From assembly GCA_016208765.1 (NCBI GenBank), contig JACQXK010000013.1:1-39459 (forward strand): a stretch of DNA of 39,459 nt. The letters run 5' to 3'. This DNA comes from Candidatus Omnitrophota bacterium (lineage in GTDB: Bacteria > Omnitrophota > Gorgyraeia > Gygaellales > Profunditerraquicolaceae). The stretch's first letter is position 1. Every line of letters starts with the position of its first letter. A program made the position numbers and the translations under genes. Positions 32,609-39,459 of this stretch are shown here, piece by piece. The notes under the pieces are model-generated. The model did not search any database. It was not told the DNA's origin and saw only the letters and a program-made list of their open reading frames with translations.

Positions 32609-33700
32609 ATGAGCGTTGATACTGCTGAAATATTAAAAAAGACTCCTTTATATGATGCGCACGCAGCCTTGGGCGCAAAGATGGCTGGTTTTGGCGGTTG
32701 GTTGATGCCTATTCAGTATGAAGGAATCCTGGCGGAACATTTGTATACTCGTCAAACAGTCACTGTATTTGATATTTGCCATATGGGTGAGTTTTTGCTT
32801 GAGGCGGATCCTGTTTCAAGCGGGCTTAACCGTATTGTAACTCAAGATATTGTTAATATGCCAATTGGCTCCTGCCGTTATGGATTTATGCTGAATGAAT
32901 CTGCAGGGGTGATTGATGATCTTATTGTTTATCGCCTGAAAGAAAATTACTGGATGCTGGTGGTTAATGCAGCTACTATTTCCGGAGATGAAGAAAATAT
33001 CAGGAAGCATTTATCAGGGAGTTATGAATTGCATAATGTTTCAAGCACCCTTGGAAAACTTGATGTGCAAGGGCCGCGTTCTCAGGAAGTGCTGGCAAAT
33101 ATATTTGGCACTAAGATCAACGGCCTCAGATATTATAAATTTGGGGAATTTACATTTGAAAATGAAGCTTGTATAATAAGCTGTACCGGTTATACCGGAG
33201 AGCTCGGGTACGAAGTATATATCAAAAATGATTATGCGGTAAAGTTGTGGGGACTTTTGTTAAAAATAAATCTTGTTAAGCCTGCAGGCCTAGGCTGCCG
33301 GGATACTTTACGGCTTGAAATGGGTTACCCGCTTTACGGGCATGAACTTGACCAAAATCATACTCCTATTGCTGCCGGATTAGAAAAGTTTGTTGATTTT
33401 TCAAAAGATTTCATTGGGAAAACAGCCTTGCTTAAAGACCAGGAACAAGGCCCAAAAGAGCGTTTGGTTTGTTTTAAGGCTGATTCCCGCCGTGCTCCTC
33501 GGCATGGTTTTGGAATATATTCGCAGGCAAACCGCGTGGGTACAGTGACAAGCGGTTCTTTTTCTCCGAGCCTTGCTGTGGGAATTGGTATGGGGTATAT
33601 TTGCGGAGATTGTGAAATAGGGAAAAAACTTGTTGTTAAAGATTCCGGAGTAGAAATCCCGGTAACCATTGTAAAGAAACCGTTTTTATCAAAAAATTAA
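32609..33700 (+). CDS. gcvT: Glycine cleavage T protein (aminomethyltransferase)
   Basis: A 363-residue enzyme that moves the methylene group from aminomethyl-lipoyl-GcvH to tetrahydrofolate and releases ammonia. The N-terminus has TPLYDAHAALGAKMAGFGGW and the folate-binding part GEFLLEAD. VVNAATISGDEENI near residue 118 has the conserved Asp region. SCTGYTGELGYEVYI near 190 and LRLEMGYPLYGHEL near 240 are standard GcvT motifs. Length and domain order are normal. It is 2 nt after thyX and 13 nt before gcvH in the same operon. Confidence 0.95.
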   Translation: MSVDTAEILKKTPLYDAHAALGAKMAGFGGWLMPIQYEGILAEHLYTRQTVTVFDICHMGEFLLEADPVSSGLNRIVTQDIVNMPIGSCRYGFMLNESAGVIDDLIVYRLKENYWMLVVNAATISGDEENIRKHLSGSYELHNVSSTLGKLDVQGPRSQEVLANIFGTKINGLRYYKFGEFTFENEACIISCTGYTGELGYEVYIKNDYAVKLWGLLLKINLVKPAGLGCRDTLRLEMGYPLYGHELDQNHTPIAAGLEKFVDFSKDFIGKTALLKDQEQGPKERLVCFKADSRRAPRHGFGIYSQANRVGTVTSGSFSPSLAVGIGMGYICGDCEIGKKLVVKDSGVEIPVTIVKKPFLSKN

Positions 33701-33713
33701 TTCAGGAGGCAGT

Positions 33714-34115
33714 ATGAACATACCAAAAAATCTTTTTTATACCAAGGACCACGAGTGGGCGCGTGTTGAAGGAAAGGCTGCTTACATTGGCATTACTGAT
33801 TACGCGCAGTCGTCATTAGGCGATATTACTTTTGTGGGCTTGCCAAAAGAAAAAGAAGCAGTGAAACAGTCGGAGTATTGCGCGACCGTTGAATCAGTAA
33901 AAGCTGCTTCTGATGTTTACGCGCCTTTTTCAGGGACAGTGATTTCACTCAATAATGAATTAGTGACTCATCCGGAGTTGGTGAATCAGTCTCCTTATGA
34001 AAAAGGTTATTTTTTTGTGATCTCGCTTGGCGACGAGGTTGAAAAAAAGAATCTTATGGACGCTGATACTTATCAGCGTTATGTGGAAGGGCTCAACGGA
34101 GGCTCAGTAAAATGA
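33714..34115 (+). CDS. gcvH: Glycine cleavage H protein (lipoyl carrier)
   Basis: A 133-residue lipoyl-domain protein that carries the aminomethyl group between the P, T and L proteins. The lipoylated residue is Lys63 in VESVKAASD, and ADVYAPFSG-like SDVYAPFSGTV follows as expected. KDHEWARVEG at 11-20 is the normal N-terminal motif. AGGAGG at 33704-33709 precedes the ATG. The ligase and LipA encoded downstream are its probable lipoylation enzymes. It overlaps gcvPA by ATGA. Confidence 0.96.
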   Translation: MNIPKNLFYTKDHEWARVEGKAAYIGITDYAQSSLGDITFVGLPKEKEAVKQSEYCATVESVKAASDVYAPFSGTVISLNNELVTHPELVNQSPYEKGYFFVISLGDEVEKKNLMDADTYQRYVEGLNGGSVK

Positions 34116-35449
34116 GTTATACTCCTCATACACAGGAAGATATTAAACAGATGCTTCAGGCAATAGGAGTTTCCAATATAGAGGAACTTTTTAAGGATAT
34201 TCCTAAAGGCCTGCGTGCAAAATCGTTTAATCTGCCACATGGAAAATCGGAAATTGAAGTAACCAACCATTTAAAGGGGCTTTCCGAGAAAAACGCAGCA
34301 AATCTGATTAGTTTTGTGGGTGCGGGTTTTTATGACCACTTTATACCTGCAGCGTTAGATGCAATTGTTAACCGTCCTGAATTTTATACCGCTTACACTC
34401 CGTATCAGCCTGAATGCTCTCAAGGATGGCTGCAGTCAATTTATGAATATCAAACTGCTATTTGTGAATTAACCGGGCTTGATGTTTCAAATGCCTCTTT
34501 GTATGACGGAGGGACTGCTGTTTATGAAGCGGCAATGATGGCAATCAGGTTTACCGGGAGAAATAAAATTATTATGGATAGCGGGATGAGCCTTATTTAC
34601 CGCGCCATGCTTTATACGTATACATCAAATCTTTCTGTGGAATTTGTAGAGATACCTGTTGTGCACGGCCAGAGTTCGCGCGAGGAGCTTTTTAAGCATC
34701 TTGATGATAAAACCGCGGCGGTAATTCTGCAGAACCCGAATTTCTTCGGGGCAGTTGATGACCATAGCGACGTGGTTGAACGCGTGCATAAATACGGAGC
34801 GCTTGCTATTTCTTCGGTATATCCGGTATCTTTGGGTATGTTAAAATCTCCGGGTGAAATGAATTTTGATATTGCCACAGGCGAGGGCCAGAGCCTTGGA
34901 ATACCGCTTTCCTTCGGAGGGCCGTATCTGGGGTTTATGGCGGCAAAAAAAGAGCTGGTGCGCCAGATGCCCGGAAGAATTGTTGGAGAGACCGTTGATT
35001 CCGACGGTAAACGCGGGTTTGTGTTGACATTGCAGACGCGTGAGCAGCATATCCGCAGGGAAAAAGCGACTTCTAATATTTGTTCTAATGAAGCGCTTTG
35101 CGCTCTGCGGGCAGTGGTATTTCTTTCTCTGTTAGGAAGGTCCGGTATTAAGGAGATGGCTGAACGTAATTATCAAAAGGCCGAGTTTGCCAAAGAGGTT
35201 TTGTCTAAGATTAAGGGAGTGGAGGTAAAACGCAGCTCGCCTACATTTAATGAATTTACCGTTATGCTCCCCCGACGGGCAGATGATGTGGTTTATCGCA
35301 TGATTGATAGGGGATTTGCCTGCGGGTTTCCTCTGGGCAGATTTTATAAAGGAATGGATAATTATTTACTTATCGCTGTTACTGAGAAGCGCACAAAAGA
35401 AGAGATCTGCCGGTTAGCGGATAGTTTGGAGGCAGTGTTATGCAGTTAA
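34112..35449 (+). CDS. gcvPA: Glycine dehydrogenase (decarboxylating) subunit 1
   Basis: A 445-residue N-terminal half of the P protein, in the two-subunit form common in anaerobes and Gram-positives. It begins MSYTPHTQEDIKQMLQAIGV. FVGAGFYDHFIPAALD near residue 70, YTAYTPYQPECSQGWLQ near 93 and the DASLYDGGTA-like SNASLYDGGTAVYEA near 127 are typical. It adopts a PLP fold but the catalytic lysine is in the partner subunit. REQHIRREKATSNICSNEA near 310 completes the family pattern. It overlaps gcvPB by 10 nt, consistent with equal production of the two subunits. Confidence 0.96.
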   Translation: MSYTPHTQEDIKQMLQAIGVSNIEELFKDIPKGLRAKSFNLPHGKSEIEVTNHLKGLSEKNAANLISFVGAGFYDHFIPAALDAIVNRPEFYTAYTPYQPECSQGWLQSIYEYQTAICELTGLDVSNASLYDGGTAVYEAAMMAIRFTGRNKIIMDSGMSLIYRAMLYTYTSNLSVEFVEIPVVHGQSSREELFKHLDDKTAAVILQNPNFFGAVDDHSDVVERVHKYGALAISSVYPVSLGMLKSPGEMNFDIATGEGQSLGIPLSFGGPYLGFMAAKKELVRQMPGRIVGETVDSDGKRGFVLTLQTREQHIRREKATSNICSNEALCALRAVVFLSLLGRSGIKEMAERNYQKAEFAKEVLSKIKGVEVKRSSPTFNEFTVMLPRRADDVVYRMIDRGFACGFPLGRFYKGMDNYLLIAVTEKRTKEEICRLADSLEAVLCS

Positions 35450-36888
35450 TATTTGAAAAACATAAACAAGGCAGGCGCGGATTTTGTTTTCCGGGGCCGG
35501 ATGTCCCCTTGGCAAAACCGCTTGCTGCAAAATATTGCCGTAGCAAAGATACGCACATTGCCTCATTAAGCGAGCTTGATGTGGTAAGGCATTATACCAA
35601 CTTATCCCGCCTTAATTTTTCAGTAGACACAAATTTTTATCCGCTTGGTTCATGCACGATGAAATATAATCCTAAATTTACCGAGCGTATTGCCGCATTT
35701 GAAGGTTTTTCCAATCTGCATCCTTTGCTGCCGCAATTAGCCGGAGGCGGTATGCTTGCTCAGGGTTCCCTGGAAGTGCTGTATGAAACAGAAAAATTTC
35801 TTTCAGAGATTACCGGTATGAGTGCCTTTACTATGCAGCCATTGGCAGGGGCGCATGGGGAATTAACCGGAGTTATGCTTATTGCAGCGTACCACAAAAA
35901 TAATGGTTCACGCAGGAAATATGTTATTGTTCCGGATTCTTCTCATGGCACAAATCCGGCAAGTGCGGCAATTGCAGGTTATCAGGTTATTGTAATTCCG
36001 ACGGGCAAAGATGGCTATATGGATTTGGAGCAATATAAAAAACATCTGAATAATGATGTGGCTGCTGTAATGCTGACTTGTCCTGATACATTAGGAATTT
36101 TTAACCCGCACATAAAAGAAATTGCCGATATGGCTCATCAAGTTGGGGCGTTAATGTATTATGATGGGGCAAACCTTAATGCGCTTCTTGGAAAGGCGCG
36201 CCCGGGAGACCTGGGTTTTGATGTGGTGCATATTAATTTGCACAAAACATTTGGCACTCCGCATGGCGGAGGCGGGCCTGGAGCCGGGCCTGTGGGCGTA
36301 AGCGAAGCTTTGGTTGATTTTCTTCCTATTCCGAGAGTAGTGCGAAGAAGCGATGCTACTTATGCTCTTGAATATCATCGTCATAAATCAATAGGTTACA
36401 TCGCTCCTTTTTACGGCAACTTCGGAGTAATCCTAAAAGCCTATGCCTATATGCTTTGTTTAGGAAAAGACGGGCTTATTGAAGCTGCAGAGCTTGCGGT
36501 ATTAAATGCCAATTATTGCCAAGTTATGCTTAAGGATCATTATGACCTTGCTTTTGAAAAGAACTGTATGCATGAATGTGTTTTTTCTGCCGCACGCCAG
36601 GCAAAAAATGGGGTGCACGCGATAGATATTGCCAAATACCTGATTGACAAAGGGTATCATCCTCCGACGGTGTATTTCCCGCTTATTGTTAAGGAAGCGT
36701 TAATGATTGAACCGACTGAAACAGAGTCCAAGGAAACCATTGACGCTTTTATTGAGGTTATGATAGAAATTGCCGGCCTTGCCAAAGATGATCCAATTCG
36801 CGTAAAACAGGCTCCGCTTCATATGCCGATTAAACGCTTAGATGAGACAAAGGCAGCTCGCGAACCAAACCTGCGTTGGAAACCTTAG
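35440..36888 (+). CDS. gcvPB: Glycine dehydrogenase (decarboxylating) subunit 2
   Basis: A 482-residue PLP-binding half of the P protein that decarboxylates glycine and loads the aminomethyl group on GcvH. The PLP lysine is Lys269 in INLHKTFGTPHGGGGPG. FYPLGSCTMKYNPK at 67-80, LAGAHGELTGV near 135 and YYDGANLNALLG at 240-251 are family signatures. The start is inside the end of gcvPA, with GGAGGCAG a few bases before ATG 35440. The L protein (dihydrolipoamide dehydrogenase) is not in the window. Confidence 0.96.
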   Translation: MQLIFEKHKQGRRGFCFPGPDVPLAKPLAAKYCRSKDTHIASLSELDVVRHYTNLSRLNFSVDTNFYPLGSCTMKYNPKFTERIAAFEGFSNLHPLLPQLAGGGMLAQGSLEVLYETEKFLSEITGMSAFTMQPLAGAHGELTGVMLIAAYHKNNGSRRKYVIVPDSSHGTNPASAAIAGYQVIVIPTGKDGYMDLEQYKKHLNNDVAAVMLTCPDTLGIFNPHIKEIADMAHQVGALMYYDGANLNALLGKARPGDLGFDVVHINLHKTFGTPHGGGGPGAGPVGVSEALVDFLPIPRVVRRSDATYALEYHRHKSIGYIAPFYGNFGVILKAYAYMLCLGKDGLIEAAELAVLNANYCQVMLKDHYDLAFEKNCMHECVFSAARQAKNGVHAIDIAKYLIDKGYHPPTVYFPLIVKEALMIEPTETESKETIDAFIEVMIEIAGLAKDDPIRVKQAPLHMPIKRLDETKAAREPNLRWKP

Positions 36889-36904
36889 AAAGCAAAAATA
36901 TTAA

Positions 36905-37648
36905 ATGAAAGTATTCAGGCTTATCCGATCAAAGCCGGCAACAGCTGTTTATAACATGGCTTTGGATGAAAAGATATTTAATCAGTATCTTTTAGATGGT
37001 GTTCCTGTGCTGCGTGTGTATGGATGGTCGGCGCCATCTTTTACTTATGGGTTTTCACAGAAACCCCAAGAAGAGCTTGATTTGCCAGGATGTGCCAGAG
37101 CAGGGGTTGAGGTTGTAAAAAGAATGACAGGGGGCGGCATTCTTTTTCACCACGACGAGATAACGTATAGTTTTGTTTGTAGCAAACAGGATGTGGGGGA
37201 GGAACCGGGTGTTTTTGTTTCGTACCGACGGATTTGTGCATTTTTAATCAGGTTTTATAAGTCTCTTAGCCTTAAGGTTTCATTTGCAATTGAGTCAGAA
37301 AGTTTTAAGAGCAGGTCTTTGCCCCAGGCGCTTTGCAGCGCTTCAAACGAAAAATACGATATTATTATTAATGATAAAAAAATCGGAGGAAACGCCCAGA
37401 AAAGACGAAGGCAGGCCGTATTTCAACACGGAGCAATCCCCTGTAGTATTGACTGGGAGCTTGTGTCAAAATATATCCGTGTTTTTCCGAAAAATATGCC
37501 TGAAGAAATTACAACGCTTTCGCAAGAATTAGCGCATGTTCCTGATAAGGCTGTTTTGGAAGAAAAATTGATTGAGGCATTCGGCAATGAGTTTGGCGCG
37601 CGCTTCTTGGAGGAGGAAAAAGTTTATTGTGAAACCGGCGTGGCTTAA
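36905..37648 (+). CDS. Lipoate/octanoate-protein ligase or transferase (LplA/LipM family)
   Basis: A 247-residue member of the biotin/lipoate A/B ligase fold. VVKRMTGGGILFHHDEITYS near residue 73 is the RRxTGGGAVxH motif of lipoate enzymes, with Lys for the first Arg. The catalytic lysine region is DKKIGGNAQKRRRQAVFQHG near 157. The C-terminal accessory domain of E. coli LplA is absent, so it could be a LipM-type octanoyltransferase feeding LipA. Cofactor source (free lipoate or octanoyl-ACP) cannot be decided. It is 16 nt after gcvPB and overlaps lipA by 20 nt, pointing to lipoylation of GcvH. Confidence 0.88.
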   Translation: MKVFRLIRSKPATAVYNMALDEKIFNQYLLDGVPVLRVYGWSAPSFTYGFSQKPQEELDLPGCARAGVEVVKRMTGGGILFHHDEITYSFVCSKQDVGEEPGVFVSYRRICAFLIRFYKSLSLKVSFAIESESFKSRSLPQALCSASNEKYDIIINDKKIGGNAQKRRRQAVFQHGAIPCSIDWELVSKYIRVFPKNMPEEITTLSQELAHVPDKAVLEEKLIEAFGNEFGARFLEEEKVYCETGVA

Positions 37649-38486
37649 TAAGAAAATAGACCTCAGGGCATGTGCGCAGGTAAAACAGGTTTTACGGGAA
37701 TTACGGGTGGAAACTGTTTGCGAGCAGGCAATGTGCCCGAATATCGGGGAATGTTTTTCGCGAAACGAAGCAACTTTTTTGATTTTGGGCCGGCATTGCA
37801 CGCGAATGTGCAGTTTTTGTAATATTGAAAAAGGCAAGCCTTCTATAGTGGATTTTGATGAGCCGGAGCGTGTTGCTTGTGCGGTTGAGAAGTTTTCTTT
37901 AAAACACGTCGTGATTACCAGCGTTACTCGCGACGACCTTAAAGATGGCGGAGCGGGAATATTTGCGGAAACAGTTTTGCGTATCCGGAGTAAATCCGGT
38001 AATATAAAGATTGAGATTTTAATTCCTGATTTTCAGCTTTCCCTTGATGCTCTGGCTATTGTTGCGCAAGCTCCTGTGGATATCATCGCGCATAACGTGG
38101 AGACTGTTCCCTCGCTTTATAGTTTTGCGCGCCAGGGAGCTGATTATGCGCGCTCGCTTGATGTGTTGCGCCAAGTTAAAAAAATAGAGCCCGATCTAAA
38201 GACAAAGTCGGGGATCATGCTTGGCTTAGGAGAAAAGCAAGATGAGGTTATTGAGGTTTTGCAGGATTTACGTCTTGCAGGGTGTGATTTTGTAAGTATT
38301 GGCCAGTATCTTGCGCCAAGCGGCAGGCATTATCCTGTAAAAGAATATATTGAACCTGAAAGATTTTATTTTTATAAGGAGCAGGCAAAAGAAATTGGGT
38401 TTTTGCATGTTGAAAGCGGCGCCTATGTGCGCAGCTCGTATTTAGCAGGAGATTATTTAAAAGATGTTGATAAAAAGAAGCAATAA
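37629..38486 (+). CDS. lipA: Lipoyl synthase (LipA), GTG start
   Basis: A radical SAM enzyme that inserts two sulphur atoms into protein-bound octanoyl chains. From GTG 37629 it has 286 residues. The auxiliary cluster cysteines are Cys31, Cys36 and Cys42 (CEQAMCPNIGEC). The radical SAM cysteines are Cys57, Cys61 and Cys64 (CTRMCSFCN). VITSVTRDDLKDGGA and the C-terminal VRSSY, with the cluster-binding Ser, are present. GGAGGAGG at 37609-37616 precedes the GTG by 12 nt, and the start MKPAWLNKKI matches family N-termini; a longer form from 37572 is less likely. It overlaps the ligase gene and cbiQ at its two ends. Confidence 0.95.
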   Translation: MKPAWLNKKIDLRACAQVKQVLRELRVETVCEQAMCPNIGECFSRNEATFLILGRHCTRMCSFCNIEKGKPSIVDFDEPERVACAVEKFSLKHVVITSVTRDDLKDGGAGIFAETVLRIRSKSGNIKIEILIPDFQLSLDALAIVAQAPVDIIAHNVETVPSLYSFARQGADYARSLDVLRQVKKIEPDLKTKSGIMLGLGEKQDEVIEVLQDLRLAGCDFVSIGQYLAPSGRHYPVKEYIEPERFYFYKEQAKEIGFLHVESGAYVRSSYLAGDYLKDVDKKKQ

Positions 38487-39222
38487 TTTTCTTGAGCATT
38501 TTTTTGTCAGCGTGCTTTCTTTCTTGAAAGAATCCATGTTTACGCAGGAATACGCAGCTAAAAGAGGGTTTTTGCAAAAGATATATCCTGTATTCAGGGT
38601 TTTGATTTTTGTTAGTTTGCTTTTGGCGGCGATGTTTTCAAGGTCTTTGTATTTTTTGGCTGGCATGTATCTGGTTTGCCTGATGTTAGCAGTGTTTTCA
38701 TCAATTCAACTCGGGTTTTTCTTAAAACGCACCCTGTTTTTTATACCTTTATTTTGTCTTTTTATCGGGTTACCGGCTTTATTAAATATAGTTACTCCCG
38801 GCGAGCCGGTATTTAGCTTTAAGATATTTGCCTTTTCACTAAGCATTACAAAACAAGGCATAATAAGCGCTGGTTTTTTCTTTATGCGTGTTTTAGTCAG
38901 TGTGTCGTTATGCGTGCTTTTAGTTTTGACCACAAGGCACAATGTGTTGTTGAGGGTGCTGCGCGTATTTAGGGTGCCACAGGTTTTTGTGATGATATTG
39001 GGGATGTGTTATCGTTATGTGTATCTTTTTATTGAAATAATCCAGAATACCTATTTGGCGGTAAAAAGCAGGGTGGGAAGGCAGATGCATTACAAAAAAG
39101 GCCAGAGGGTTGTGGCGTGGAATATTGCAAGTTTATGGATAAGGTCATATGATTTGAGCCAGCAGGTTTATAGTGCAATGCTTAGCCGGGGATATACCGG
39201 TGAGCCAAAGACTTTGGAATGA
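38464..39222 (+). CDS. cbiQ: CbiQ/EcfT-type transmembrane component of metal ECF transporter
   Basis: A 252-residue membrane protein with about five helices. VMILGMCYRYVYLFIEIIQN near residue 175 and the coupling helices around SRVGRQ and SAMLSRGYTGE (near 240) are the EcfT motifs that contact the ATPases. The N-terminal 24 residues before a second in-frame ATG at 38536 are less conserved in type, so either start is possible; GGAG lies 12 nt before ATG 38464. It overlaps lipA by 23 nt, far from cbiM/cbiN at 28975-29993. The ATPase gene cbiO is not seen; it may lie beyond the window or elsewhere. Confidence 0.87.
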   Translation: MLIKRSNNFLEHFFVSVLSFLKESMFTQEYAAKRGFLQKIYPVFRVLIFVSLLLAAMFSRSLYFLAGMYLVCLMLAVFSSIQLGFFLKRTLFFIPLFCLFIGLPALLNIVTPGEPVFSFKIFAFSLSITKQGIISAGFFFMRVLVSVSLCVLLVLTTRHNVLLRVLRVFRVPQVFVMILGMCYRYVYLFIEIIQNTYLAVKSRVGRQMHYKKGQRVVAWNIASLWIRSYDLSQQVYSAMLSRGYTGEPKTLE

Positions 39223-39261
39223 TTAGTTGTAATTAAAGTTTTGTTCTTTTTGAATTTCACA

Positions 39262-39418
39262 GGTGACAAGGCATATTTCTCGCAGCACCGCTTGATTTTC
39301 CCCAGCGTGGAAAATCTTCGCTCGGGCGAAAGCTCTTGCTCTCGCAGACTATGTAATAGCGGGCGAACCATGCCCGCAAGAGCTTTCTAACGTGCTGCTT
39401 AAAACATGCCTTGTCACC
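39262..39418. repeat. 157-bp nested palindromic element
   Basis: The ends are perfect 13-bp inverted repeats: GGTGACAAGGCAT at 39262-39274 and its complement at 39406-39418. A second 7-bp pair follows inside (GCAGCAC at 39282-39288, GTGCTGC at 39392-39398). Inside that are an 8-bp hairpin (39294-39301 with 39309-39316), a 12-bp pair (GAAAGCTCTTGC at 39328-39339 with 39376-39387) and a 6-bp hairpin (39359-39364 with 39372-39377). The last two overlap slightly and are alternatives. No ORF fills the gap 39223-39459, and no clear target-site duplication flanks the ends. It could be a non-autonomous mobile element, a dispersed intergenic repeat or a structured RNA. Confidence 0.7.
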
Positions 39419-39459
39419 CAATTATCTAAAGCAAGAAAAGTTTCTGTGAGCACACAATC

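Noticed and set aside
39168-39371. Minus-strand ORF of 67 codons across the right-end palindrome
   Set aside because: It overlaps the end of cbiQ and the inverted-repeat arms, so its open frame is a by-product of those sequences; no domain or ribosome binding site.
39262-39418. Integron attC site or CRISPR repeat
   Set aside because: The palindrome lacks a clear RYYYAAC/GTTRRRY core pair and there is no integrase. There is also no series of equal repeats with spacers.

Overview
The window reads as chromosomal DNA from a diderm (Gram-negative type) bacterium with AT-rich codon use. Two predicted outer-membrane barrels ending in Phe and a likely lipoprotein support this. The gene mix is compact operons, many GT4 glycosyltransferases, ThyX instead of ThyA, a two-subunit GcvPA/GcvPB and a Cache/PAS-rich kinase. 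It resembles uncultivated anaerobic lineages such as Omnitrophota, but that placement is inference because there is no rRNA or other marker here. No tRNA, rRNA, CRISPR array, transposase or phage gene was seen.

Layout. (1) 87-14970: one tightly packed plus-strand operon for a cell-surface glycan. It holds a GT2, two multi-spanning GT39-like proteins at its two ends, four intact GT4 enzymes plus a fifth split by an in-frame TGA, a methyltransferase, a DegT-type aminotransferase homologue, a SPASM radical SAM protein, a secreted PHP-like protein, a single-domain response regulator and a degenerate HD-GYP protein. (2) 15039-22984: a sensory block with a small membrane protein, an outer-membrane barrel, a CHASE4/PAS protein with no output domain, a PotD-like polyamine-binding protein without transporter genes, a large hybrid of histidine kinase and degenerate GGDEF domain, and two receiver-only regulators. 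(3) 22987-27474: an isoprenoid and redox block with ispH and a polyprenyl diphosphate synthase on the minus strand, then divergently a UbiA prenyltransferase, an NDH-2-like flavoprotein and a DoxX protein. (4) 27546-29993: a nickel block with NikR, its probable operator, an outer-membrane protein, and CbiM- and CbiN-like proteins. (5) 30155-31372: a lipoprotein serine protease. (6) 31503-39222: an operon of hypA, thyX, gcvT, gcvH, gcvPA, gcvPB, a lipoate/octanoate ligase, lipA and cbiQ. (7) 39223-39459: non-coding, filled by a nested palindromic element.

How the parts work together. The glycine cleavage enzymes make methylene-tetrahydrofolate, which ThyX uses for dTMP, while the ligase and LipA supply the lipoyl group on GcvH. 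NikR probably controls nickel entry through the outer-membrane protein and CbiM/N. HypA and CbiQ, which also belong to nickel handling, sit at the two ends of the one-carbon operon; the ATPase CbiO is not in the window. IspH, the prenyl synthase, UbiA and the NDH-2-like protein form a plausible path from isoprenoid precursor to prenylated redox carrier and its reductase.

Most notable points: the GT4 gene broken by one TGA, a strong terminator-like hairpin inside the apparent 5' coding end of the barrel gene, the transporter-less polyamine sensor block, a NikR-type operator with extra half-sites as direct repeats, a perfect 12-bp palindrome centred between divergent genes, and the 157-bp palindromic element at the right end.
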